DNA from: Sphingobacteriales bacterium
GTDB taxonomy: Bacteria; Bacteroidota; Bacteroidia; Sphingobacteriales; Sphingobacteriaceae
Direction: 5' to 3'
Assembly: GCA_028288165.1 (NCBI GenBank)
Contig: JAQBOG010000006.1
Location: 1-64,000 of the forward strand
Length of the DNA: 64,000 bases
Shown: in pieces, positions 17,385-27,256 of the stretch
How positions within the stretch are numbered: the first letter of the stretch is position 1
Layout: every line of letters begins with the position of its first letter
Made by a program: the position numbers and the translations under genes
Notes under the pieces: generated by a model
The model's input: only the letters and a program-made list of their open reading frames with translations
Database searches by the model: none
Told to the model about the DNA's origin: nothing

Positions 17385-18305
17385 TTACCATTGCTGCATT
17401 TTAGCACTTGTGTTCTCTTTAATTTTACAATACACCTGTATATAATAGCAGGCTCTTAACACTGCATGGGCAAAGCCCAGGGTTCCGTCTAAAAAGCCTT
17501 GGCAAAGAACATAGCTCCCGAAGAAAAAAGCAGGTGCCATCCAGATACTTCCCATTAACCAGTATTTTAATTGCTGTTTCCATGTCCAGGAATTGCTTTT
17601 AGACTCATGCATTGCTTTTAAAAACCTGGAAGCTTCCCAACTGGCGTATTCGTTATGCTTAAGAACAAAATTGGAAACTCCCCGAAAGTCCTGGTGATCT
17701 ATTTTACTTTTTAACAGCCCTACTTTCCCTGCAAGCACAGGATGTTCATGAACTTCCATATCCAGCTGGCTCCACTGATTTTCTGCAATGTGTTCATATT
17801 CGCCTGCTCCTACTTTAAACAGTGCCAGCTTGCGCAATGGGTAGCCTCCTTTTAATTTCTTTCCTAGAAAGTAAACGGTGTATGATAACCAATAACCAAC
17901 ACAATCGCCATCCTTGTTTAAAACGCTGCGGAGTTCTGCTTTAAAATCATCGGTTAAATACTCATCCGCATCCAAAAAGAATACCCATTTTGTTTGCAAA
18001 TCGAAGTTTCTTAAAAGCCAGTTTCGCTTTTTGGGGAATTGTCCGTTCCAGGCAAAATCAACTACTTTAGCGCCAAAACTTTCGGCAATTTTCCGGGTAT
18101 TATCGGTACTTCCAGAATCAACGACTACAATACTTTTGGCTAATTCTTTACCAATGGCGGCCAAACAATTCGGTAGGTTCTGTTCTTCATTTTTTACAGG
18201 TATAACGATGGTTAAATCAAGTAAATCAATGGAAATTTTAGCGATGGTATCATTTATTTTTTTAGTATCGATCTCGCTATTTTCGATAAGTAAAGCTGTT
18301 ATCAT
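17385..18305 (-). CDS. Glycosyltransferase family 2
   Basis: LDLTIVIPVKNEEQNLPNCLAAIGKELAKSIVVVDSGSTDNTRKIAESFGAKV; FFLDADEYL. Confidence 0.9.
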   Translation of the reverse strand: MITALLIENSEIDTKKINDTIAKISIDLLDLTIVIPVKNEEQNLPNCLAAIGKELAKSIVVVDSGSTDNTRKIAESFGAKVVDFAWNGQFPKKRNWLLRNFDLQTKWVFFLDADEYLTDDFKAELRSVLNKDGDCVGYWLSYTVYFLGKKLKGGYPLRKLALFKVGAGEYEHIAENQWSQLDMEVHEHPVLAGKVGLLKSKIDHQDFRGVSNFVLKHNEYASWEASRFLKAMHESKSNSWTWKQQLKYWLMGSIWMAPAFFFGSYVLCQGFLDGTLGFAHAVLRACYYIQVYCKIKENTSAKMQQW

Positions 18306-18880
18306 AGTACAATAGTTTCTAAACTTCGTTTTTTAATAGGTTTGCAAGGGTGCCCTGCACAGATCATCCAATCGGGCATGTCTTTGGTTACTACCGCCCT
18401 TGCCCCGATCACGCAGCCTTCGCCAATATTTACACCCGGGTGTATAAATACTTCGGCAGCCAGCCAAACTTGGGCACCAATGTGTATTGGTTTTGTGATG
18501 AGCGGGAAACCAATTTTTGAAAAATCATGCGTTCCAGCTACCAAATGAGCCCCTTGGGAGATCACGGCTCGTTTGCCAATACTTATTTTGCCTTGACTAT
18601 ATAAAATAGCTCCGTTTGCTACGCCGCATTCATCTGCTAGCACCAAATTCCAGGGAGCCCAAATTTTTACTCCCGGATAAACATGTACTCCGCTTCCTAC
18701 TTCAGCTCCAAACATTCGCAGTAAAAAAGATCGCCAAGAATGAAAAGACTTGGGAGACGGTTTAAAAAAAAGCACCGAAACGAACGCCCATAATACTCGC
18801 CCTAAACGATTTTTTACAGAGAATGAAGCTCCGGTATGTGTGTCTTGATTATACATTTGGATCAAGAAGTATTTAGGCAC
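18302..18880 (-). CDS. Left-handed beta-helix acyltransferase (WcaF-like)
   Basis: Hexapeptide repeats; GAQVWLAAEVFIHPGVNIGEGCVIGARAVVTKDMPDWMICAGHPCKPIKKR. Confidence 0.85.
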   Translation of the reverse strand: MPKYFLIQMYNQDTHTGASFSVKNRLGRVLWAFVSVLFFKPSPKSFHSWRSFLLRMFGAEVGSGVHVYPGVKIWAPWNLVLADECGVANGAILYSQGKISIGKRAVISQGAHLVAGTHDFSKIGFPLITKPIHIGAQVWLAAEVFIHPGVNIGEGCVIGARAVVTKDMPDWMICAGHPCKPIKKRSLETIVL

Positions 18881-20072
18881 TGATTGCGCTCAAAAACCGA
18901 TGCGATGCCGGCCCGAAAGCAAAATATTTTTCAAAGCATTTTTGGGCATTCATGCTCATTATCTCTTTTTCAATTCCAGGTAATGCCAACCAGGTAGCTA
19001 ACAGATCATAAATTCCGGTTCTAGTATCCGGCACAACTATTCCGCTGTTTTCGAGTTGAATTTCACGCCAGATATTTACTTTATTCGTTATTAATACGGG
19101 TTTGGAGCAAGCCAGAGCTTCAACGATGGCGATTCCAAAATTTTCTTGATGGCTCGGTAGGATAAAAACATCACAACCATATAGCGCTCCCCATTTTGAT
19201 GCTCCCGTTAACATCCCTGGGAAAATAATGGAATCTTTAAGATCAGAACTGTTGTTAACTAAGCTTTGCAGGCTTTTTCCGTATGCTGTTTCTTTACCCG
19301 GGCCTGCAATAATCAATTTAGGAAATCGGCCATTCTGTGTTAAGTTCTCAGCGGTTAATAGCTTTTGATAACTCGCAATCAGCATATCAATTCCTTTTTT
19401 CTCATCGAGCCTGCCTAAGTATAAGATATAAGGCGAATCCATTAATTGAGGAACAGCTTTTTCAAAAGCTTCTTTGATATCTTTGTTATAGGGAACAATA
19501 TTTTCTAAGCCCAAGCCTACAACCAGCTCTTGATTAGGTGTATAAGGGCTAAATGTTTCCCGGGCAAGCTTACATTCTTCTTCGCAGGTAAATAACAAAC
19601 CGTCGGCCTGATTAACTACTTTTTTCTCAATGAGTTTCCAATAAATCCAGTTTCTAATGGCTTTTAATTTTCTACCGGAGGCTTGTTGAAAATAGGGATC
19701 AAGCATCCCGTGAGGCATTACAAAAACTCGTAAAGATTTATTATAATGTTGATCTCGAAGCTGGTTTACAACTTTTCTGACAGCATGACTTGGATAAAGC
19801 CATAAACCGTGTACAATTACAGCATCGAACCGGTTTAAATTAGCTAATAGCCATGGCAAAAGCTTAGAATTATAACACCAAGGGCCAACACCAGGACCTA
19901 ATGGATGTAAGGAAACGGAATCATGAGCGGATAATTCTTTTTCTGGATTATCAAGACTAACTACCTCGTTATTAACGCCATAACCAACCAGCCCATTCGT
20001 GATTTGTTTAACCGCTTCACCCACACCACCCAATTTAGGGTCCATCCGGGCAACCACATGCAGAAGGTTCAT
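18873..20072 (-). CDS. Glycosyltransferase family 4
   Basis: YILYLGRLDEKKGIDMLIASY...FILPSHQENFGIAIVEALACSKPVLITNKVNIW. Confidence 0.9.
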   Translation of the reverse strand: MNLLHVVARMDPKLGGVGEAVKQITNGLVGYGVNNEVVSLDNPEKELSAHDSVSLHPLGPGVGPWCYNSKLLPWLLANLNRFDAVIVHGLWLYPSHAVRKVVNQLRDQHYNKSLRVFVMPHGMLDPYFQQASGRKLKAIRNWIYWKLIEKKVVNQADGLLFTCEEECKLARETFSPYTPNQELVVGLGLENIVPYNKDIKEAFEKAVPQLMDSPYILYLGRLDEKKGIDMLIASYQKLLTAENLTQNGRFPKLIIAGPGKETAYGKSLQSLVNNSSDLKDSIIFPGMLTGASKWGALYGCDVFILPSHQENFGIAIVEALACSKPVLITNKVNIWREIQLENSGIVVPDTRTGIYDLLATWLALPGIEKEIMSMNAQKCFEKYFAFGPASHRFLSAISA

Positions 20073-21244
20073 TGCTTTTTGTGATTTTGAAGAATACTGT
20101 TATAAATAGATTCGATTTCATTTAACTTTTGGTCGGAGTTAAACCTGGCTGCATTTTTAAATCCCAACTTAATGATAGCATACAAGTTAAACTCAGGTAA
20201 GTTGACTATATGATTGGCTACTGTTGCAGCATTTGAAGCCCAACTTGTTACTTTAAGTGGATTATTCGGCCTACGAGAAATGAAGTAGGCGGCCGAGCCT
20301 GCGACCTCTGTCATAGGAGCTTCATTGGTAGTTAACACCGGACAACCGCAAGCCATTGCTTCGATAATTGGCCATCCAAAACCTTCTGCCAATGATGGAA
20401 ATAAAAATAAGGAAGCACCCGAATAACCTAGCCGAATAAACTCGTCATCCCGTTCACTTAATATGTAGATATCATTGATAAACTTTGAATCTGCTAAAAC
20501 TTTTTTCAAATTTTCTGAAGATGGTTCGCCGATTAATAACAGGGGTAAATTGGATGCTGACTGACAACGAAATGCATTATAAATCTCCACAACGCCTTGC
20601 CTGTTTTTATACCATTGGTTGCCCCCAATGTGCAATAAATAGCCATTTACGAGGTTAACGCCTAACTCTAATGAAAGCTTTGCCCGAGCCTCGGCTTTAT
20701 CTATCGGCTTAAATAACTTGTTTATACCATTATAAACTACCGTAGAATTGGATTGATTTACATTGATAAATTCATGTAAATCTTGTCGTGTTTTATGAGA
20801 TACTGATATAAAATTTTTGCCTTTTGTATAGCCAGATCTGATGTATTGCTGATAGCGAATCCCTGTCCAACTGGTTACATTTTCGGGGATTTGACGTAAC
20901 GCAGATTTTTGCGCTAAGAAGTCGTGGCAATGAATTACGTGTGGTTTGTTTTTAACAAGTGGCAACCATGGCCCCAAAGCATGATCTGTAAGTACAAAAA
21001 GGGTGTGCTGTGCATTAGTAGCTAGTCTATTTTTCACAACTAAGGGAAAAAGCAAGTACTGATCAACATAGCCTGCCCATTTTTTTAAAAAAGCATTTTT
21101 TGCCAAACGATTAAAAACTGATTTGGGCTTCCAGATCTCTATCTGATGACCGCGTTCTTTCATTCCATCGGCTAGTAAATTTGTATACCGGTTCATGCTT
21201 TGATGACCCAGAAAATCAGGATGAGATAAGAAAACGATATTCAC
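20069..21244 (-). CDS. Glycosyltransferase family 4
   Basis: LFLFPSLAEGFGWPIIEAMACGCPVLTTNEAPMTEVAGSAAYF. Confidence 0.9.
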   Translation of the reverse strand: MNIVFLSHPDFLGHQSMNRYTNLLADGMKERGHQIEIWKPKSVFNRLAKNAFLKKWAGYVDQYLLFPLVVKNRLATNAQHTLFVLTDHALGPWLPLVKNKPHVIHCHDFLAQKSALRQIPENVTSWTGIRYQQYIRSGYTKGKNFISVSHKTRQDLHEFINVNQSNSTVVYNGINKLFKPIDKAEARAKLSLELGVNLVNGYLLHIGGNQWYKNRQGVVEIYNAFRCQSASNLPLLLIGEPSSENLKKVLADSKFINDIYILSERDDEFIRLGYSGASLFLFPSLAEGFGWPIIEAMACGCPVLTTNEAPMTEVAGSAAYFISRRPNNPLKVTSWASNAATVANHIVNLPEFNLYAIIKLGFKNAARFNSDQKLNEIESIYNSILQNHKKQ

Positions 21245-21288
21245 TTTGAAAGCAGATGAAAAATGATTGATTAAAATATTAACAAGCT

Positions 21289-21370
21289 AAGAGGTTGTTG
21301 GGGACACCAACCTCAGGCATCATCTCAGTGGTGGCGAATCCATTAAGAGGTAAGTGGGGACACCAACTTC
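21289..21370. repeat. Two tandem copies of a small hairpin motif (GAGGTnnnTGGGGACACCAACYTC)
   Basis: aagaggttgttggggacaccaacctca (from 21289) and aagaggtaagtggggacaccaacttca (from 21345). Confidence 0.6.
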
Positions 21371-21407
21371 ATCGTCAAGACTTTTATCAAATCCGTTTTT
21401 CCGAGGT

Positions 21408-22763
21408 TCATCTTTTTAACGACGCAAGCGTTAAACCGGCCACTATCACACAAAAACCTAAAGATGTTGGTTGTGCCCAACCACCTTGAGCGGTAAGCAG
21501 TACACTAAAACTTACTAAAATCCACGGAAGCAAATCACCGACAAATAGTTTTTTGATGCACTTTGTGATTAGCTGAATACAGAGATTTAGACGAAGAAGA
21601 ATAATTAAAAGCCCTAATAAAGGCCCGAGTTCACCAATTACTCTCCCCCATTCACCTTCACTTATCAAATAGGTTACGTTTCCGTTCAGCAACATACTCC
21701 CTACATTGGTACCCATACCTAAACCGTATCCAAAAAAAGGTAAGCTTGATGATTCTGTGACAGCTCCGATCATTCCGCCCAGAAAGCGCCCTCCGAGTAT
21801 TTTCTGCATTCCACCTTCTTGTTCATTGGCAGTTTCTAATCGTACTTCGAAAGCATGGGTAGCCGTTTTAAAAAACTGAGTGTCACTAACCAGTACGAAA
21901 ACTACAAAGACCGCAAAAAAGGCGACTACTAGTTGTTTGAGATATTTAGGTTTAAAAGAGATACCAATGATGGCAAATGCGATGGTAATGCCGACGTGAA
22001 CCAACAAACTCCTGCTAATAGAAAGGGGTATGGAAACTAACAGGCAAGCAGTAGCGCCAATTAATAATAAGCGACGAATAGTACTTGGTTCTATCCAAAA
22101 ATAAACGATGAATGGAGCTGCAAAACCGTAAAACAGCGTAGTTCCATTTGTAAAAGAAAAGGTTCCGGGAGGCCTAAAAAAATTAAGTGCACCATCAAAA
22201 CCTGCTCCTTTAACATCACCACCTACGCCTTGGTTTATCCAAGCCGATTGTGGACTATAAAACTGAAGCGCTATGATCAACGTCATGGGGAGGGCTATCC
22301 ATAAAGTAGCTTTACCCACTTTTAGCACATCATCCCGATTGAAAACCTGCCCTATCAGAAAAATTAAGGGAATTTGTAATAATAATACCCTGGCACCGTA
22401 TATCGCCACAAATATATTTCCATGACCGAGAAAAAAAGCAGTATAAATTCCAATAATTCCGATTAGTGGAATGATCACCAGGTATGCATTTACTTTTAAT
22501 ATTCCATTTTCTATCCCTTTAAAAATCAGCCATAAAGCCAACGGATCACGAATTAAAAGCAATGGTGTTGATAGGCCTGTTAAAAACCATTTCCTCAATG
22601 CACCCTCGAAAATTAGCAGCAAGAAATATAACCAAATCCCTTTTTTTAGTTGCAGCTGAGCTTGAATTAACGGATTAACTTTCGCCTTAACCTGCTTTGT
22701 ATAAACTGGCGAAGAGATCGTGTTCCGAAGCTTAAAATCTGGGCTCGAATTCATGGAGTACAA
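21408..22763 (-). CDS. O-antigen ligase/polymerase-type membrane protein (Wzy-like)
   Basis: Hydrophobic multi-TM; GKATLWIALPMTLIIALQFYSPQ...SRSLLVHVGITIAFAIIGI; located in exosortase-containing EPS locus. Confidence 0.75.
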   Translation of the reverse strand: MYSMNSSPDFKLRNTISSPVYTKQVKAKVNPLIQAQLQLKKGIWLYFLLLIFEGALRKWFLTGLSTPLLLIRDPLALWLIFKGIENGILKVNAYLVIIPLIGIIGIYTAFFLGHGNIFVAIYGARVLLLQIPLIFLIGQVFNRDDVLKVGKATLWIALPMTLIIALQFYSPQSAWINQGVGGDVKGAGFDGALNFFRPPGTFSFTNGTTLFYGFAAPFIVYFWIEPSTIRRLLLIGATACLLVSIPLSISRSLLVHVGITIAFAIIGISFKPKYLKQLVVAFFAVFVVFVLVSDTQFFKTATHAFEVRLETANEQEGGMQKILGGRFLGGMIGAVTESSSLPFFGYGLGMGTNVGSMLLNGNVTYLISEGEWGRVIGELGPLLGLLIILLRLNLCIQLITKCIKKLFVGDLLPWILVSFSVLLTAQGGWAQPTSLGFCVIVAGLTLASLKR

Positions 22764-22781
22764 ACGTAAATTGAACGGTTG

Positions 22782-24050
22782 CTAAAAAATTAATGTTGAA
22801 TCTTGCTTTCCAATTGCCATGGCTAACTCCTTACCATACACGCTCCATGGCCGTAAACTAGCCGTTTCTATAGCTGCAATCCCAACCTGATTAACAAGCT
22901 TTGGGGTTTGCAATAGATTAACAATAGCCACTTTCAGGGATTCAATAGAACCTGCCTGAATAATCCAGCCGTTTTCGTTATTTCGAATAAAGTCTGGCCC
23001 AATGGTTCTTTCCGTAGTAATAACCGGAATTCCCTGCGACATGGCTTCGGTAATCACCAGTCCAAAACCTTCAAATAATGTCGGAAAAACAAGCACATCC
23101 GACTGCCGCATTAATGCTAAAACATCTTGATGTGATAAACTTGGGATCCATTTATGTTTTGCCAGGGCTTTATCTAAAGCGATACAGGTATTGCTGGTTT
23201 TTCGGCCAACAATGGTTAAATCAATGTGTTTACCCAACTGATCAGCCACGGCGAATAACTCGGCAATTCCCTTGCGTTGGGTTAAACTGCCTACAAATAA
23301 TAGCTTTAAAGGTTTTGTACCGTCATACGCATCATATTTTGGTTCGGTGTTTATGGGTGAAAAACCATACGGAATTACTTCTATTGGCGCTAGTTTACCC
23401 GGATATTCTTTTAAAGTTTGGGCGGTAAAATTACTCGCTACAAATATCCGGTCGGCCATTCTTAACTCTTCATCTTTTCGGAATAATTTAAGTTCTGAAT
23501 CTTGAAATCCTGTTAAGGTAGAAACCCAATCCGGCCAACGCTCTTGTTCATTTTTTAAAAGGTTTTGCGCCGCTCTCCAATATCCAATAGGTAAATCATA
23601 ATAGCAAGATAATCCCAAACTTTTTGCCTTTAAAAAAGAATGATAAGCTCCATCTTCGTAAGAATATACCGCACTGGCATTGCTCTTTGAGGCTTTTTTA
23701 AGAATTGACGCTACTTTCCAATCTAAGTTTTTATAAATAGAATCGATACAGAAAACACCTTCTTCGTGCTTCAACAGACCGTTTATTTTGAATTTTATCG
23801 ATAGTAGTCTGGCAATTTCAAACCAGGGCAACATGCTCGTTTTTGATTGAAGATCGCGATGAAAAGTTCGTCTGTTGATTTCTGAAAATGGTTTGAACTT
23901 CGATAGATAATCTAAAAAACTTCCCGGAAAGGAGGCGATTGACGTATAAAATTGAGCCAACAATTCCGCCTCCATTAAGCCGACTGTGGCTGCCCGTACA
24001 TTTGCATTTCCTGTGGGATGAGCGATCACTATTTTCATATCACTGGGCAA
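22782..24050 (-). CDS. Glycosyltransferase family 4
   Basis: KLLFVGSLTQRKGIAELFAVADQL...VLVFPTLFEGFGLVITEAMSQGIPVITTERT. Confidence 0.9.
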   Translation of the reverse strand: MPSDMKIVIAHPTGNANVRAATVGLMEAELLAQFYTSIASFPGSFLDYLSKFKPFSEINRRTFHRDLQSKTSMLPWFEIARLLSIKFKINGLLKHEEGVFCIDSIYKNLDWKVASILKKASKSNASAVYSYEDGAYHSFLKAKSLGLSCYYDLPIGYWRAAQNLLKNEQERWPDWVSTLTGFQDSELKLFRKDEELRMADRIFVASNFTAQTLKEYPGKLAPIEVIPYGFSPINTEPKYDAYDGTKPLKLLFVGSLTQRKGIAELFAVADQLGKHIDLTIVGRKTSNTCIALDKALAKHKWIPSLSHQDVLALMRQSDVLVFPTLFEGFGLVITEAMSQGIPVITTERTIGPDFIRNNENGWIIQAGSIESLKVAIVNLLQTPKLVNQVGIAAIETASLRPWSVYGKELAMAIGKQDSTLIF

Positions 24051-25071
24051 ATGTATCCTCTAATATGTTTAGATACTTTTTTATAACTGTTTCTGGGTGG
24101 TGATCTTTCAAGTGACTTGGGGCATTGTTGCGAAGCTGTTGCTCTACCTCTGCATTATTCATTAGCCAGTTGATACCGGCAACTAATGAATTTACACTAT
24201 TGCCTTGAAATGTCAATCCCGCAATTCCAACAGCTTCCGGTAAACCTCCTGTATTTGCCACAATTGGAATGCAACCACAGGCCATTCCTTCGAGAGCCAC
24301 CACTCCAAAAGGCTCTTCCCAAACGGAGGGTACAAGCATATATCGATGCTGATTTAACTGTTTTACCAGCTCTTTTCCTTTCAACAAACCAGCAAAATGA
24401 ACAAAGTTTATTAATTCCAAATCACTTACTAATTGAGTTAATTTGATTCGTTCGGGGCCGTCGCCAATGATGGTTAATTGTGGTTTGTTTACTTGATTTT
24501 TGTTCGTTAATACCAGTTCTTTTATTGCTCTAATAGCTAAATCAACACCTTTATCCGTAACTAATCTTCCCAGAAAAACAAATTGAGCTGTTTTAGGAAT
24601 AGCCGGATCTACGTTGAATTCTGAAGCACGATACGGATTGCCAATAATGATTGCCGGATGTCCACAACTATTTTTTAAGACTTCACTAACTGCAATTACT
24701 TTTTTTGCTCGTTGCAACCACCAGTTTTCTTTTAATTTATCCCTCCAGTTTTTTTTACCGTTTACACGGGAAATCCAGGTATGTAAAGCAATTACTGATG
24801 GGCGACCAAAAAATAATCCGGGCCACGCTAAACGGAGGCATAAGTTATTCTCAAAAACCAGATCAGCCCATGCATGCTCTTTAACCAATTTTAAAACACC
24901 AGGGTTTCTGATCACTTTAAAAGGGTACTGCGTATCTGAAACTTCTGCTGTCCATGTTAATAAATGAACGATATGCCCTGCTTTTGAGAACCCTGTTGCC
25001 AGTAATTCTGAAATTACCTCAATGCCACCAACAAACGGGTTAAACCGATGGGATAAGAATAGTATTTTCAA
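24040..25071 (-). CDS. Glycosyltransferase family 4
   Basis: MKILFLSHRFNPFVGGIEVISELL...MLVPSVWEEPFGVVALEGMACGCIPIVANTGGLPE. Confidence 0.9.
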   Translation of the reverse strand: MKILFLSHRFNPFVGGIEVISELLATGFSKAGHIVHLLTWTAEVSDTQYPFKVIRNPGVLKLVKEHAWADLVFENNLCLRLAWPGLFFGRPSVIALHTWISRVNGKKNWRDKLKENWWLQRAKKVIAVSEVLKNSCGHPAIIIGNPYRASEFNVDPAIPKTAQFVFLGRLVTDKGVDLAIRAIKELVLTNKNQVNKPQLTIIGDGPERIKLTQLVSDLELINFVHFAGLLKGKELVKQLNQHRYMLVPSVWEEPFGVVALEGMACGCIPIVANTGGLPEAVGIAGLTFQGNSVNSLVAGINWLMNNAEVEQQLRNNAPSHLKDHHPETVIKKYLNILEDTFAQ

Positions 25072-25111
25072 ATGAATTGGAATTTTATTGTAGTTTGGAA
25101 CTGAAAAGCTC

Positions 25112-25993
25112 TTAATTATAAGCCTTTATGTCACTTAAAATAAGTTCTCTACCTTTTATCTTTTCAAGATGGTTATTGTTCCTGTTTGATTTTGCCAGCA
25201 AATTGAGAATCAATAGCTCCACTTGTATTCTTAGTTTTATCAAGATTTTGGTCAGTGTGGGATACCAAATTAATCCGTGTTTTTTCAACAAAGTGTACCT
25301 GCTTTTGTGAAATATTTTTACTCGTTGGAAATTCACTTTATAAGAGTTTCCGCCTACATGGCCAACTATAATATCGTCAGTAAAAATTAGCTTCCAGCGA
25401 GACCGATGAATGCGCATACTTAGATCATGATCTGCATCTAAGACCGGGAATAGTAGCTCATCAAAGTAATTCAGTTCCGCTAAACATGACTTTCGGAAAC
25501 TAACTGCACAGGAATACGGAAGCTTATTTTTATTTCTCCAAAAACGTAAAAATCCAAGTCTTGCCTCGAGTTGCTGACCAGCTATCAGGCCTGAAACGGA
25601 AGGCTCATATTGATAATTACCAATATTATTTCCCTCGTTGTTTATGGTTGAAAAGCCAATACATCCTAAACGAGCATCATTCGAATATTTTGAGATGAGT
25701 TTCTGTAAAAATGGCTCAACCGGATAGGCATCAGAATCAAGCAAAACAATTAATTCATTTTCAGCGCTTCTTAACCCAGTGTTCACTGTGCCAGTATAAC
25801 CCAGATTTTTTTCGTTGTCGATGATCTTAACTAACTCCTGATCAAACTTGTAAGGGTTAACTTCTTTGGAACAATCATTTACTACAATTATTTCATCAAT
25901 AAACTTCCTATCGAACCGGATCAATGCATCAATGTTCTTTTTAACAAGATTCCACTGGCCGTATACGGGTATTACGATAGACACCTTTTTCAT
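25112..25993 (-). CDS. Glycosyltransferase family 2
   Basis: VSIVIPVYGQWNLVKKNIDALIRF...VVLNDC-like IIVVNDCSKE; LIVLLDSDAYP. Confidence 0.9.
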   Translation of the reverse strand: MKKVSIVIPVYGQWNLVKKNIDALIRFDRKFIDEIIVVNDCSKEVNPYKFDQELVKIIDNEKNLGYTGTVNTGLRSAENELIVLLDSDAYPVEPFLQKLISKYSNDARLGCIGFSTINNEGNNIGNYQYEPSVSGLIAGQQLEARLGFLRFWRNKNKLPYSCAVSFRKSCLAELNYFDELLFPVLDADHDLSMRIHRSRWKLIFTDDIIVGHVGGNSYKVNFQRVKIFHKSRYTLLKKHGLIWYPTLTKILIKLRIQVELLILNLLAKSNRNNNHLEKIKGRELILSDIKAYN

Positions 25994-26016
25994 ATACCTG
26001 ACGGGTTAATTTTAGC

Positions 26017-27159
26017 TTAATTGCAATTAGTTGAGTATTCCAAATCGTAAATAAAGCTGGCCGCAATTGTATCAATTTGAATTTCTTTTTTTGCTAGCTG
26101 AACATTTTTGAAAGCCTCATTGAAGCACTTCAAGTCTGGCTTTAATACTATAGATGAGCATAAAACAGAAGAATAAAAACCCAAATCATTCGGTGCATAA
26201 CCCGGACTTACCATGGGGGCAGCAACCGGAACTCCGTGAGTAATAAATGCTGCAACACTTCCACTTTTACCCAAAGCATGCCTTGGAACTGGTGTTATGC
26301 CTAAAGAACAGGTTTTTAACACCATTGAAAGTTTTTTTGATTGTAGGAAGCCCATAAACTTCACTTTATTTTTAAAGCAAGTTACCTTCCCTATTTCAGC
26401 ACTTAAACGCACAACCTGCTTGTTTGAAGCTCCAATAAAAACTACTTGAACATCCATCCCCATCTCTTCCACCTGTATTTTTAAAAGCTGCATAAACTTA
26501 ACAATTGGTTCATTAATCTCCATCTGACTGAAAAACCCAATCTTAAACACTTTACTTAATTTTCTGTCCCTGCGGGTTCTATCAACTTCGATGTTTGAAA
26601 AAAGCGGCAAATTTTTTATCCGCAAACCATACTTTTCTAATCGTGTTTTGTTGAGTGGCAAATGCGAATGAATCACCTGGGGTTGTAAATCATTAATTAA
26701 ATGGGTAACCAATTTCTTTTGCAAAACGTGCATAATTAACAGCTTTGGGCTAAAAGTTTCTCCTACGCCAATCCATAATTCATGAATCATCACATGCCAT
26801 AGTTTGTTTTGACCTACCATTTTTAACATATCAGATAGCCCAAAATGAAAGCCTTTTGCGTGAAATGAAAAAGGCACATATTGCAAGCTTAACCAGTCGG
26901 GATTAAAGTCATCAATCCAGGCTTTTACAATCTCGAATTTGGGTTTGTTACTCAATTCGGCGGGTATTCTAACCACATGAATATCTACACTATCTAGCTT
27001 TTGGATACCGGTTGTTATTTCGTTGATATAATTATCGTTGAGGGCGATTAGCATCACGTCTATTCCTTTATAAATTAGTTCGGTAGCAAGGCGTCTGGCA
27101 TAGTCTCCTACGCCGTCGCATCCAGGTTCAAGAGAACCACAAATAAAAACAATCTTCAT
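26017..27159 (-). CDS. Glycosyltransferase (GT-B-like)
   Basis: MKIVFICGSLEPGCDGVGDYARRLATELIYKGIDVMLIAL; EPS locus context. Confidence 0.7.
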   Translation of the reverse strand: MKIVFICGSLEPGCDGVGDYARRLATELIYKGIDVMLIALNDNYINEITTGIQKLDSVDIHVVRIPAELSNKPKFEIVKAWIDDFNPDWLSLQYVPFSFHAKGFHFGLSDMLKMVGQNKLWHVMIHELWIGVGETFSPKLLIMHVLQKKLVTHLINDLQPQVIHSHLPLNKTRLEKYGLRIKNLPLFSNIEVDRTRRDRKLSKVFKIGFFSQMEINEPIVKFMQLLKIQVEEMGMDVQVVFIGASNKQVVRLSAEIGKVTCFKNKVKFMGFLQSKKLSMVLKTCSLGITPVPRHALGKSGSVAAFITHGVPVAAPMVSPGYAPNDLGFYSSVLCSSIVLKPDLKCFNEAFKNVQLAKKEIQIDTIAASFIYDLEYSTNCN

Positions 27160-27256
27160 CTATCAATAGAGATCTGTAAATAGGTTTAAATTAATCAGTT
27201 AACTGAACAGTGCAATAAGCAAACCGAATGGCTGGCTTTCAATATATCGAAGGAAA

